Shown piece after piece: positions 4,271-11,909 of a DNA stretch of 24,337 nucleotides. Made by a program: the position numbers and the translations under genes. The stretch spans positions 1 to 24,337 of IMG/VR virus record IMGVR_UViG_3300018041_000060. One strand, written 5' to 3'. Numbering within the stretch: the first letter of the stretch is position 1; each line of letters begins with the position of its first letter. The notes under the pieces are model-generated. The model was not told where the DNA came from. It saw only the letters and a list, made by a program, of their open reading frames with translations, and did no database searches. The stretch is from a virus.

Positions 4271-5726
4271 ATTTTTTAGAGGTTTACGAGGGCCAGTAGG
4301 AAGTGGCAAGTCTGTTGCTTGCGCTATTGAAGTACTTAGACGAGCTCTCCAACAAGAGAAAAATGCTCAAGGAAAAAGAAAAAGTAGATGGGCAGTTATT
4401 CGGAATACTAATCCGCAACTTAAAACAACTACTATCAAAACATGGTTAGATTGGTTTCCTGAGAATGAATGGGGTGTATTTTCATGGTCAGTACCTTATA
4501 CGCATAGAATAAATGTAGGTGAACTAGAATTAGAGGTCATATTCTTAGCTTTAGATAGGCCTGAGGACGTTAAAAAGCTTTTATCATTAGAACTAACAGG
4601 TGTATGGGTAAACGAAGCCAGAGAGCTTCCTAAGAGCATTATTGACGCTTGTACTATGAGGGTAGGTAGATATCCTAGTATGCGTGATGGTGGTGCTTCT
4701 TGGTATGGAGTTATTGCAGATACAAACGCACCAGAAGAAGATCATTGGTGGCCTATTATGGCTGGTGATGTACCAGTACCAGATCATCTTTCAAGAGATG
4801 AAGCTTTAATGTTAGTGAAGCCTGAGAACTGGAATTTTTATACGCAGCCATCTGCTTTATTAGAAGATAAAAATAAAGATGGTACACTCAAAGGATATAA
4901 AAGAAATAGTAAATGTGAAAATCAAAACAATCTTACACAAGATTATTATAACAATATTATCAAAGGTAAGATGAAAGGGTGGATTGATGTTTATGTAATG
5001 AATAAACTAGGATCTTTAGAAGAAGGTAAACCAGTATATCCTAACTGGAATATGGAAATACATTTATCAAAAGAAGATCTAGAGCCGGCTCAAACAACAG
5101 TTTTTGTTGGTATTGACTTTGGACTAACACCAGCTGCAGTGTTCGGTCAAAAGCTACCTAATGGTAGATGGATAATACTTCAGGAGTTAGTTTGTTTTGA
5201 TATGGGTATTGCAAGATTTAGTGAATTATTAAAATATGAATTTGCAAAAAATTATAGAAACTTAGATATAGAAGTATTTGGTGATCCAGCTGGAGATTTT
5301 AGAGCTCAAACAGATGAAACTACACCATTTCAAATACTGCGACAAAATGGCATAATGGGTAAACCTACTCATAGTAATGATGTAGCTCTTAGAATAGAAG
5401 CTGTTGAAACTTCATTAGCTAGATTAGTAGAAGGATCTGCTGGTTTCTTAGTAGATCATAGATGTATTAATCTTAAAAAAGGATTTAATGGTGGTTATTT
5501 CTACAGAAGAATGCAGACTTCAGGTGATAGGTATGATGAAAAGCCAATGAAGAATAGATATTCTCATGTTCATGACGCATTACAATATTTATTATTAGGA
5601 GCTGGTGAAGGTAAACAATTAATATCTGGTAAAGCTAAAAATCCAACAGTAGTTAAGACTAGAGGTTGGAATATATTTGGTAATAAAAAAAGAAGAAGTG
5701 TATGGCAAAACAGAATGAATGGTTAG
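4209..5726 (+). CDS. terL: Terminase large subunit (ATPase and nuclease)
   Basis: The motor that pumps phage DNA into the procapsid through the portal and cuts it. Near the N-terminus is a Walker A motif GPVGSGKS (residues 28-35), and LTGVWVNEARELP (about 129-141) is the Walker B strand with the catalytic Glu136. The C-terminal RNase H-like nuclease begins with VFVGIDFGLTPA (Asp303), continues with EVFGDPAGDFR near residue 360, and ends with a SHVHDALQYLLLG block near residue 455, supplying the usual acidic metal ligands. At 505 aa it is of normal length. The start directly follows the stop of the 75-aa gene, and the end overlaps the next gene by 25 bases. Two complete domains and no frameshift are seen. 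Confidence 0.93.
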   Translation: MAQLSYKPDGNTLKNFLKGNEFFRGLRGPVGSGKSVACAIEVLRRALQQEKNAQGKRKSRWAVIRNTNPQLKTTTIKTWLDWFPENEWGVFSWSVPYTHRINVGELELEVIFLALDRPEDVKKLLSLELTGVWVNEARELPKSIIDACTMRVGRYPSMRDGGASWYGVIADTNAPEEDHWWPIMAGDVPVPDHLSRDEALMLVKPENWNFYTQPSALLEDKNKDGTLKGYKRNSKCENQNNLTQDYYNNIIKGKMKGWIDVYVMNKLGSLEEGKPVYPNWNMEIHLSKEDLEPAQTTVFVGIDFGLTPAAVFGQKLPNGRWIILQELVCFDMGIARFSELLKYEFAKNYRNLDIEVFGDPAGDFRAQTDETTPFQILRQNGIMGKPTHSNDVALRIEAVETSLARLVEGSAGFLVDHRCINLKKGFNGGYFYRRMQTSGDRYDEKPMKNRYSHVHDALQYLLLGAGEGKQLISGKAKNPTVVKTRGWNIFGNKKRRSVWQNRMNG

Positions 5727-6115
5727 TATATTTCTACGAAAATAGAGATTATCATAGGCATACTAAATTTTTTAAAAAAGGTTTTAAACATTGTGGAGTA
5801 ATGGGATATGATCCTGAAAAAAAAATATGGTTAATAGCAGAGTTTTTGTTTGGTAAATTAAATATAGAAATACTTAATGAACAAGAAGTAGATAAAATAT
5901 TTAGATTAATACAAATGAAGAATGGACACATACTTAAAGTTCCTGTGCAAGACACTATTCCTAGTTTTCCAACAATTATGGGATCTTGGATAAAAGAACA
6001 TAGTTGCGTTAGTTATGTACAAAGAATGATTGGTTGGTCTAGATTTTGGATATTTACACCTAATCAGCTATATTGTGCGTTGAAAAAGAATGGAATGTGT
6101 GAAATAGAACTATAA
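5702..6115 (+). CDS. Hypothetical protein, 137 aa, possible permuted papain-like enzyme
   Basis: The protein starts 25 bases inside the terL end. It has a pattern of conserved-looking residues: F-K-H30-C31-G-V-M-G-Y-D, then W-L-I-A-E47, and later EHSCVSYVQRMIGW (C102), followed by a FTPNQLYCAL block. A His, then an acidic residue, then a Cys at the start of a helix is the order expected of circularly permuted NlpC/P60-like cysteine hydrolases. I recall similar H-C...C-V-x-x-V-K-x-x-L-G...T-P-x-x-L-Y proteins after terL in marine phages. If active, it could be a peptidoglycan or assembly hydrolase; this is inference from motifs only. No signal peptide or membrane segment. Confidence 0.65.
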   Translation: MAKQNEWLVYFYENRDYHRHTKFFKKGFKHCGVMGYDPEKKIWLIAEFLFGKLNIEILNEQEVDKIFRLIQMKNGHILKVPVQDTIPSFPTIMGSWIKEHSCVSYVQRMIGWSRFWIFTPNQLYCALKKNGMCEIEL

Positions 6116-6117
6116 TT

Positions 6118-6339
6118 ATGGGTGCATTTAAAAAACCAAAGTATGAAGAAACTGCTGCGGATAAAGCAATTAGAGAAGATATTGAAAATAGAAGAAAAGA
6201 AGAATTATTAGAACAAGAAGAATTAGAAAAAAAAGATAAAAAATTAAAAAAAAGAAAAGCAAAAGGTATGGTTGGTATGCGATCATTATTCTCAAGAGCT
6301 GGTGGTAGAGGATTTTATCAAGAAGGAAAACAAAAATAA
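6118..6339 (+). CDS. Small charged protein, 73 aa, upstream of the portal gene
   Basis: The protein begins MGAFKKPKYEETAADKAIRE and continues into a long Glu/Lys-rich helix (about residues 20-48), then a short Gly/Arg tail (MRSLFSRAGGRGFYQ). The same build, a short M-G-x-F/L-x-x-P head, a charged helix and an R-S-L-x-S...G-x-G-F/Y end, is common in small proteins near the portal gene of T7-like phages, where the role is not known. It follows the previous stop by two bases and its own TAA shares a base with the next ATG. Probably a single helix in solution or a virion-associated peptide. Confidence 0.7.
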   Translation: MGAFKKPKYEETAADKAIREDIENRRKEELLEQEELEKKDKKLKKRKAKGMVGMRSLFSRAGGRGFYQEGKQK

Positions 6340-7103
6340 TGGGCAGTAAAACAAGTACAAGTTCATCTTCTGGTGGAGGAGGAGGTGGAAGTAATAACAA
6401 TAATAATAATCAAGCTAATCAAATTGCTAAACAAGTAAAAAAAGATATTGGTTTAACAGCAGTAGGAGGTATTGGTGGCCCACAAATGGGATATGTTGCA
6501 TCAAATGTACCTAACCCTCAAATGTATGGAAAAGCTGCATCTGAATCAGCTAAAAAAAGAATGGCAGAAGCTGGTATGGGAACATACAATCCTGAAACAG
6601 GAAGTTTTCAAAATGTTGTAAATAATCAAATTATATCAGGAACTGGATCTGTAATGGGTGCTTCTATGGGTAGTGGTGAATCAACTATTATGGGTCAAAT
6701 ACCTATTTCTAAACAAATGTTTGAATCTCAAAAAAAATTAAAAATGATGGCATTACTTCCATTGTCAGCATTAGCACCTTTTCCTGTTTCTAGTGTTTTA
6801 GGTTATGCTGCAAACCAAGCAAGAAAAGATCAGTATAGTAATTATGTAAATAGTTTTAATCAAGGTGGTTTAATTAGAGAAACATCATCTACTTCTTATG
6901 CAAGTCAAAGAGATAGAGATACTTCCGACGCAAAAATACAAGATACTAAAGCACAAGCAGAAAGTGGAGAAGCTGCAGCAGTACAACAAGCATTAAGCAG
7001 AAAAGCTGCAATAGCTAGAAAAGAAGCAGCTGTAAAAGGATCAAGAACATTTTTTGGTGGAAGAAAAAGAACAATAGAAGGTAGAATGGTTGGAGGATTA
7101 TAA
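6339..7103 (+). CDS. Hypothetical protein, 254 aa, low-complexity N-terminus and hydrophobic segment
   Basis: Residues 3-25 are almost only Ser, Gly and Asn (including six Gly and six Asn in a row), encoded by triplet repeats. The middle (25-130) is Gly/Met/Asn-rich. Residues about 138-160 (KMMALLPLSALAPFPVSSVL) form the only hydrophobic, possibly membrane-inserting segment. The C-terminal third is a charged Ala/Glu/Arg-rich helix ending GRKRTIEGRMVGGL. No known motif is seen. It lies between terL and the portal gene and is coupled on both sides (TAATG overlaps). A virion or ejection role is possible because of the hydrophobic segment, but not shown. Confidence 0.7.
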   Translation: MGSKTSTSSSSGGGGGGSNNNNNNQANQIAKQVKKDIGLTAVGGIGGPQMGYVASNVPNPQMYGKAASESAKKRMAEAGMGTYNPETGSFQNVVNNQIISGTGSVMGASMGSGESTIMGQIPISKQMFESQKKLKMMALLPLSALAPFPVSSVLGYAANQARKDQYSNYVNSFNQGGLIRETSSTSYASQRDRDTSDAKIQDTKAQAESGEAAAVQQALSRKAAIARKEAAVKGSRTFFGGRKRTIEGRMVGGL

Positions 7104-8704
7104 TGGCTTTTATACCAGTAGCAGAAAAAAATATTTCATCAGGATATACTGATAATAAATTTAAAAATTTTTTTAAAAAGTATCAAGATGCAGAAACAAT
7201 CTTTGATCATTGGAAAGATAAATATGAAGAAGCATATGAATATACAATGCCTTCAAGAGAATCTTTTTATGAAGAAACAATAGGTGAAAGACGTACTGAT
7301 AAAATATTTGATGAAACTGCAGTAGTAGGTATTCAAGAATTTGCTAGTAGATTACAAGCTGGTATAGTTCCTACTTATGGCAGATGGGCAAACTTTGAAG
7401 CTGGTACTGATATACCAGAAGATCAAAGACCAGCAGTTAATGAAGCATTAGATGAAATAACTAAATATGTTTTTGAAATATTAGCTGGATCAAACTTTAA
7501 TCAAGAAGTACATGAAGCATTTATGGATTGTGCTATTGGCACTGGTGTAATGCTAGTAGAAGAAGGTGATGCATTAAATCCTATAAAATTTACTGCAATT
7601 CCTTTACCCAAAGTAATGTTAAATAATGGGCCAGATAATAGAGTAGATACAGTATTTAGAAAAAGACAAATAGCTTACAACCAATTAATGACTGCTTATC
7701 CTAAAGCGGAAATGTCTGAAAAGATGTTAAAAGCTATTGAGAATAATGAAACTAAAAAAGCAAATATTGTAGAAGGTGTTTACAAAATTTACGATGAAGC
7801 AAACACAGAAAAATATAAATATTGTGTTGCTTGTATGAATGAAGAAGAAATTATTTTTGAAAAAGAATTAGATGGAGTTGGTAGCAATCCTTATATTGTA
7901 TTTAGATGGAATAAAGGATCAGGTGAAGTTTATGGAAGAGGGCCTGTATTTAATAGCATGGCTGCAATTAAAACAACTAATCTTACAGTAGAACTAATAT
8001 TACAAAATGCACAAATGAATATTAGTGGAATATATACTTATGAAGATGATGGTGTTGTTAATCCTGATAATATAAATCTTGTGCCAGGTGCTTTAATTCC
8101 TGTAGCTCCAAATAGTAGAGGTCTTACACCTTTAGCTGGTGCTGGTAGATTTGATGTAGCTCAATTAATATTAGCTGATATGCGTCAAAATATTAAGAAA
8201 GCATTATACATGGAAACATTAGGTAGACCAGAAGGTACACCAATGTCTGCTACTGAAGTATCTGAAAGAATGGCAGATTTATCAAGGCAAATTGGATCAT
8301 CATTTGGTAGACTACAATCAGAATTTGTAACACCATTACTTCGTAGAGTAATTAGAATATTATCTAAACAAGGTAGAATTGAAATACCAAAAATTGATAA
8401 TAGAGAAGTAACTATTATATCTCAATCACCATTAGCTCAGGCACAACATCAACAAGATGTTGCAGTAGTTAATAATTTTAATGCAATACTAGCTCAAACA
8501 TTTGGCCCACAAATTCTTAATATGATTGTTAAACAAGATGAAGTAGCTAGATATTTAGCAGAAAAACTTGGTTTACCAGAAAAATTAATAAGAGATCCAC
8601 AAGAGCAACAACAAATGATACAAGAGTTGCAAAACATGGCACAACAGTCTAATATGGCACAAAATGAGTTGGGAATCCCTAGTCAATCGCCACAAGGACA
8701 GTAA
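7103..8704 (+). CDS. Portal (head-tail connector) protein, T7 gp8-like
   Basis: A 533-aa protein of the podovirus head-tail connector family. It would form the dodecameric ring at one capsid vertex, dock TerL and join the tail. Family hallmarks are the N-terminal DHWKDKYEEAYEYTMPSRES (about residues 35-54), IFDETAVVGIQEFASRLQAG (about 69-88) then PTYGRWANFE, and a GEVYGRGP block (about 273-280). After these come the long C-terminal helix SATEVSERMADLSRQIGSSF and the RLQSEFVTPLLRRVIRIL block. The end is Gln-rich, as is common. GGAGG is six bases before the ATG. The next gene begins 41 bases inside the portal end. Length fits the family. Confidence 0.92.
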   Translation: MAFIPVAEKNISSGYTDNKFKNFFKKYQDAETIFDHWKDKYEEAYEYTMPSRESFYEETIGERRTDKIFDETAVVGIQEFASRLQAGIVPTYGRWANFEAGTDIPEDQRPAVNEALDEITKYVFEILAGSNFNQEVHEAFMDCAIGTGVMLVEEGDALNPIKFTAIPLPKVMLNNGPDNRVDTVFRKRQIAYNQLMTAYPKAEMSEKMLKAIENNETKKANIVEGVYKIYDEANTEKYKYCVACMNEEEIIFEKELDGVGSNPYIVFRWNKGSGEVYGRGPVFNSMAAIKTTNLTVELILQNAQMNISGIYTYEDDGVVNPDNINLVPGALIPVAPNSRGLTPLAGAGRFDVAQLILADMRQNIKKALYMETLGRPEGTPMSATEVSERMADLSRQIGSSFGRLQSEFVTPLLRRVIRILSKQGRIEIPKIDNREVTIISQSPLAQAQHQQDVAVVNNFNAILAQTFGPQILNMIVKQDEVARYLAEKLGLPEKLIRDPQEQQQMIQELQNMAQQSNMAQNELGIPSQSPQGQ

Positions 8705-8918
8705 AAAAGATACTAGCGAAATAGATCAAATATTCGCTGCAGTTTTTTCTGATCCTGATGGTAAAAAAATATTGGAATACTTTGATAGTATTGTTATGAA
8801 TACTACAGTAAATCCTACTGCTGATAGTAGAGTATTATGGCATTTAGAAGGACAACGATTTATGCTGCAACAAATTAAAAATAGAATTAAGCGAGGTAAA
8901 GAATGGAAGAAGAAGTAG
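8664..8918 (+). CDS. Bbp19-like small protein, 84 aa
   Basis: Residues about 21-80 read FAAVFSDPDGKKILEYFDSI, then a T-x-N-P..D segment, and HLEGQRFMLQQIKNRIKRGK. This F-x-x-P-x-G-x-x-V/I-L-x-x-L..E-G-Q-R-x-x-x-x-x-I pattern is that of the small proteins named after Bbp19 of Bordetella phage BPP-1, found between portal and scaffold in podoviruses. Their role is not settled; the context suggests head assembly. It overlaps the portal gene by 41 bases and the scaffold gene by 16. No clear Shine-Dalgarno is seen before the ATG at 8664, so translation probably depends on ribosomes finishing the portal gene. Confidence 0.75.
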   Translation: MSWESLVNRHKDSKKDTSEIDQIFAAVFSDPDGKKILEYFDSIVMNTTVNPTADSRVLWHLEGQRFMLQQIKNRIKRGKEWKKK

Positions 8919-9640
8919 TTACTCAAACAGAACAAACAGAAGAAAGCTCTAAACCAGATTATGTTCAAGATAAATTTTGGAACAAAGATACTAATGAAAT
9001 TAACATAGAAGAATTATCTAGTAGTTATAATTCTTTAGAAAAAAAATTAGGATCAAGAACAGAAGATTTATCTAAACAAATTAGAGAAGATATAGCTAAT
9101 GAAGTAAAAGCTAAAGTTCCTGAAAACTATGAAATCAGTATGCCTGAAATACCAGAAAATGTACAAATGGATATTGATCCTGAAATGCCTTTATTACAAT
9201 GGTGGCAAAAAACTGCAAAAGAAGTTGGATTATCTCAAGATCAATTTAATACAGGTATAGAAGCTTTTGTTAATAATGAGATAGGAAGTTTACCTGATCT
9301 TGAAAATGAGAAACAATTATTAGGTGAAAATGCAAATGCAAGAATAGAAGCTGCTGATTTATGGAGTAAGAAAAATTTATCTACTGATTCCTATGATGCT
9401 ATATCTGAATTTGCTAGTACAGCTAAAGGTGTAAAAGCATTAGAAGAAATAATGAAACTTAATAAAGATGCACCAATACCACAAACTGAAACAGCTATTG
9501 ATGCTGCTCCTAGTTTAGATGATCTTAGATCTATGATGAAAGATCCTCGATATTGGAAAGATGGAGATAGAGATCAAGCTTATATTAATAAAGTAAGTAA
9601 CTTATATGAAAAGTACTACGGAAATCAAAAGGCGAGTTAA
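8903..9640 (+). CDS. Capsid scaffolding protein
   Basis: A very acidic, helical 245-aa protein placed directly between portal and major capsid genes, the usual place of the scaffold that guides procapsid assembly and then leaves. The N-terminus (residues 1-30) is Glu/Thr-rich and disordered-looking, followed by a DKFWNKDTNEINIEELSSSY block that is common in T7-like scaffolds, long helices to about residue 120, and a C-terminal segment with LDDLRSMMKDPRYWKDGDRD, a D/K-P-R-Y-W-x-x-x-x-x-D block typical of these proteins and probably the capsid-binding end. GAGG is six bases before the ATG. It overlaps the following gene by 35 bases. Confidence 0.82.
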   Translation: MEEEVVTQTEQTEESSKPDYVQDKFWNKDTNEINIEELSSSYNSLEKKLGSRTEDLSKQIREDIANEVKAKVPENYEISMPEIPENVQMDIDPEMPLLQWWQKTAKEVGLSQDQFNTGIEAFVNNEIGSLPDLENEKQLLGENANARIEAADLWSKKNLSTDSYDAISEFASTAKGVKALEEIMKLNKDAPIPQTETAIDAAPSLDDLRSMMKDPRYWKDGDRDQAYINKVSNLYEKYYGNQKAS

Positions 9641-9878
9641 AGCTACTTGGCGTGATGCACAATCGTTTGCTGAATGGCTAGATCCTATTGAGGGTAAAAA
9701 ATTAAAACCAGCTATAAATTATAGTGAAGGATATGTCTTAAAAGATGATGATGATGTATTAATTTTATACATGACATATAATGATACAGATATTGGTGAT
9801 ACTTGTGTTATTCCTAAAGAAAATGTTGTTGATATTTGTGAGTTGAAAAATCTTAAAAAAAATGTCAGTAAAGAATAA
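9606..9878 (+). CDS. Small hypothetical protein, 90 aa, beta-rich
   Basis: Residues about 9-86 (VKATWRDAQSFAEWLDPIEG, later YVLKDDDDVLILYMTYND, then CVIPKENVVDICEL) look like a small beta-barrel or SH3-like fold: a V-x-W-x-D-A start, a central G-Y-x-L-x-D-D-D..V-x-x strand and a final I-P-K-x-x-V-x-x-I-x-x-L strand. Proteins with this layout are frequent in phage genomes, with no assigned activity as far as I know. It overlaps the scaffold gene by 35 bases, without a clear ribosome site, so it is probably translated by coupling. It is followed by the 95-base capsid leader. Confidence 0.7.
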   Translation: MKSTTEIKRRVKATWRDAQSFAEWLDPIEGKKLKPAINYSEGYVLKDDDDVLILYMTYNDTDIGDTCVIPKENVVDICELKNLKKNVSKE

Positions 9879-9893
9879 ATAGACCTCTAAGGC

Positions 9894-9945
9894 CCTAGAT
9901 ATGCCTGTAAAGATAACATATCAAACTCCTGTGAGACAATCTAGG
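9894..9945 (+). repeat. Inverted repeat in the capsid gene leader
   Basis: CCTAGAT (9894-9900) and ATCTAGG (9939-9945) are exact inverted copies 38 bases apart, and CCTGT occurs twice between them. They lie in the 95-base gap before the major capsid gene, ending 18 bases before its GGAGG ribosome site. A long-loop hairpin could be an RNA-processing or stability element that raises capsid expression; a regulator site is the alternative. I see no convincing promoter in the gap. Confidence 0.45.
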
Positions 9946-9973
9946 TAAACTTAACAAGCATACGGAGGTTAAA

Positions 9974-10819
9974 ATGTCTGCTTCTATTACTAATGCTTTT
10001 ATCACTCAGTTCGAAGCTGAAGTGCATATGGCATATCAAAGAATGGGTAGTAAGCTAAAAAGCCTAGTGCGTACTGTAAACGGAGTAAGTGGTGAATCTG
10101 TAAAATTCCAAAAAGTTGGAACAGGTGAAGCTACAAGCAAAGCAAGACACGCAGAAGTAGTTGCTATGAACATTTCTCACACAAATGTAACTGCAACTCT
10201 AGCTGATTTCTATGCGTCTGATTACGTAGACAAACTAGACGAGCTTAAAACCAATATTGACGAAAGATCAGTTGTTGCAAATAATGCAGCATATGCTCTT
10301 GGTCGTAAAACTGATTCTATCATTACAGATGCTATGAGTTCTGCTACTACACTAGCTAACAATGCTGGTGCTCAAGGTGGTACTGTGGCAACTGACATGA
10401 ACGTAGATAAGTTCCAAGAAATGCAAGCGCTTTTCGGAACTAATGATGTTCCTGATGATGGCTCAAGATACTGGGCAATCGGCCCTAATCAATGGTCTAA
10501 CTTACTTGATGATGATCAATGGTCAAGAATGGAATACATTGGATCTAACGAATTACCTTTCTCTGGTATGAATTACACAGCGAAAAAATTCTTAGGTTTC
10601 TTAGTATTTGTACATTCTGGTCTAGATTCATCTGGCTCTACTGATAGACACACTATTGCATGGCATAAGTCATCAATGGGTCTAGGTGTAGGATCTGAAG
10701 TTAGAACTGAAGTAAACTACATACCTGAAAAGGTATCTCACTTAATGACTTCTTACTTATCTATGGGATCAATTCTAATTGATACTAATGGTATTAGAGT
10801 ACAGAAGTGTGCGGAATAG
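9974..10819 (+). CDS. Major capsid protein
   Basis: A 281-aa protein located right after the scaffold gene. It shows typical podovirus coat features: an N-terminal helix (SITNAFITQFEAEVHMAYQR), a SVKFQKVGTGEATSKARH segment, LADFYASDYVDKLDEL and a C-terminal part rich in short strands ending SILIDTNGIRVQKCAE. An HK97 fold is expected. It has a strong GGAGG five bases before the ATG and is one of few genes here with a leader of its own. Codon use differs from the neighbours: TTC, AAC, TAC, GAC and CTT/CTA are clearly more frequent, as expected for the most abundant virion protein. The stop overlaps the ribosome site of the next gene. Confidence 0.88.
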   Translation: MSASITNAFITQFEAEVHMAYQRMGSKLKSLVRTVNGVSGESVKFQKVGTGEATSKARHAEVVAMNISHTNVTATLADFYASDYVDKLDELKTNIDERSVVANNAAYALGRKTDSIITDAMSSATTLANNAGAQGGTVATDMNVDKFQEMQALFGTNDVPDDGSRYWAIGPNQWSNLLDDDQWSRMEYIGSNELPFSGMNYTAKKFLGFLVFVHSGLDSSGSTDRHTIAWHKSSMGLGVGSEVRTEVNYIPEKVSHLMTSYLSMGSILIDTNGIRVQKCAE

Positions 10820-10829
10820 GAGGTAATTA

Positions 10830-11084
10830 ATGGCATACGAAACTTCAAATCCGATTAAGAAGATATCAGGAGCTGGTGCTGGAAACTCACTATGGTTTTA
10901 TACTGATGGTGATGCTAAAGCAGCTGTTGTAGCTTCTGGCTATTTCAATTCTGCTTACAAAGAATTAAGCAAAGGTGATGTTATCCTTTGTTCAATCGGT
11001 GTAGGTGGAACTCACGAAATGGACGTAATAACAGTTACTTCTGAAACAGGTGCAACTACTGTAACAACAGTAGCTCTTGCATAA
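10830..11084 (+). CDS. Small capsid-associated (decoration-like) protein, 84 aa
   Basis: The protein opens MAYETSNPIKKISGAGAGNS, has SLWFYTDGDAKAAVVASGYF (about 19-38), a K-G-D-V-I-x-C strand and a Val/Thr-rich end. It looks like a compact beta-rich protein. The A-x-Y-F...G-D-x-I layout is frequent in phage genes directly after the capsid gene, where decoration or head-fibre proteins occur; no direct proof here. AGGAGG, six bases before the ATG and overlapping the capsid stop, predicts high expression, and C-ending codons are again more common than in later genes. A strong hairpin follows 16 bases after its stop. Confidence 0.7.
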   Translation: MAYETSNPIKKISGAGAGNSLWFYTDGDAKAAVVASGYFNSAYKELSKGDVILCSIGVGGTHEMDVITVTSETGATTVTTVALA

Positions 11085-11100
11085 GGAGATTAACAACTAT

Positions 11101-11118
11101 GAGGGGGTTTACCCCCTC
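11101..11118 (+). terminator. Strong GC hairpin after the capsid/decoration genes
   Basis: GAGGGGG and CCCCCTC form a perfect 7-bp stem with loop TTTA, the most stable hairpin in the virion region. It is followed by TAGTCAAATA, not a T-run, so it may be a partial terminator, a 3' stability element for the abundant capsid message, or both. T7 has its main late terminator at the same place. An ATG at 11099 lies at its foot and would be hidden, which favours the next ATG at 11138. Confidence 0.55.
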
Positions 11119-11137
11119 TAGTCAAATAGGAGAAATT

Positions 11138-11908
11138 ATGGCAATAAGTGCAGCAGTAGGTGTAGGTAAAAAAATAGTTGGCAAAGCTATAAGTGCTGCC
11201 AAAAAGAAAAAAAAAGATTTAGAAAATAAAGGTAAAACAATAAAAAAAAGTGCTAAAGAAAATATTTTAAAAGATGCACAAAAAATAAAAGATCCAAGTG
11301 GAAAAAAAATAAGAGGTAATATTAAAGGTGTAGATGCAATTCCAAATGTTATGGCTGGAGCTGCTGGACAAACAGCAACAAAAGTAAGTGGTAAAGCTAT
11401 AAATGTTGCAAAAAATGTAAGTGATAAAACTGTTAAAACTGCTAAAAAAATAAAAGATGATCCAATAGGATCTGCAAAAAAAGCAACAGCAAATTTAATA
11501 GGTGATGATAAAGACGAAGTTATAGGTTTTGGTGTAGGAGCTTTAGCTGCTATGGGAACTGCTGCATTAACAGCTTCATTAACAAAATCTAATGCAAAAC
11601 CAGAACAAGAATTTACACAAGAAAGAAGATCTGATGGTAGATTTGCTACAATATATAAAGGTAAAAATGCAAATGTTGTTGCAAGTGCTAAACAATTATC
11701 AACAAAAGAAATTGATGATGTAAGAACACAATTAGCAGTATTAGATAGTATTATTGAATCTGATAATCCAAAATCAAGAAGTAAAGAATTTAAACAAACA
11801 GTAGGTTATTTAGCAACAAAATATAAAATATCTAATATTAGTGGAAAAAATTTATCTATTATAATTCCTAATGTAGAAGGTGGAGTACAATTAAGACAAA
11901 GAGCTTAA
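11138..11908 (+). CDS. Hypothetical Lys/Ala-rich protein, 256 aa, with one hydrophobic segment
   Basis: The ATG at 11138 is chosen because AGGAG (11128-11132) lies five bases before it; the in-frame ATG at 11099 is inside the foot of a hairpin. Residues 1-135 are extremely Lys/Ala-rich and helical (AAKKKKKDLENKGKTIKKS). Residues about 143-160 (VIGFGVGALAAMGTAALTAS) form a Gly/Ala-rich hydrophobic segment that could cross a membrane. The C-terminal 90 residues look like a folded domain (RSDGRFATIYKGKNANVV...). I do not know the family. Placement between capsid and tail tube genes, plus the basic and membrane-like parts, would suit an internal virion or ejected protein; that is inference. Confidence 0.7.
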   Translation: MAISAAVGVGKKIVGKAISAAKKKKKDLENKGKTIKKSAKENILKDAQKIKDPSGKKIRGNIKGVDAIPNVMAGAAGQTATKVSGKAINVAKNVSDKTVKTAKKIKDDPIGSAKKATANLIGDDKDEVIGFGVGALAAMGTAALTASLTKSNAKPEQEFTQERRSDGRFATIYKGKNANVVASAKQLSTKEIDDVRTQLAVLDSIIESDNPKSRSKEFKQTVGYLATKYKISNISGKNLSIIIPNVEGGVQLRQRA

Positions 11909-11909
11909 T

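Noticed and set aside
6170-6400. 76-aa minus-strand frame with poly-Pro and poly-Leu/Phe
   Set aside because: It is the complement of the Lys/Glu-rich helix and Gly/Ser run on the other strand, so its composition is an artefact.
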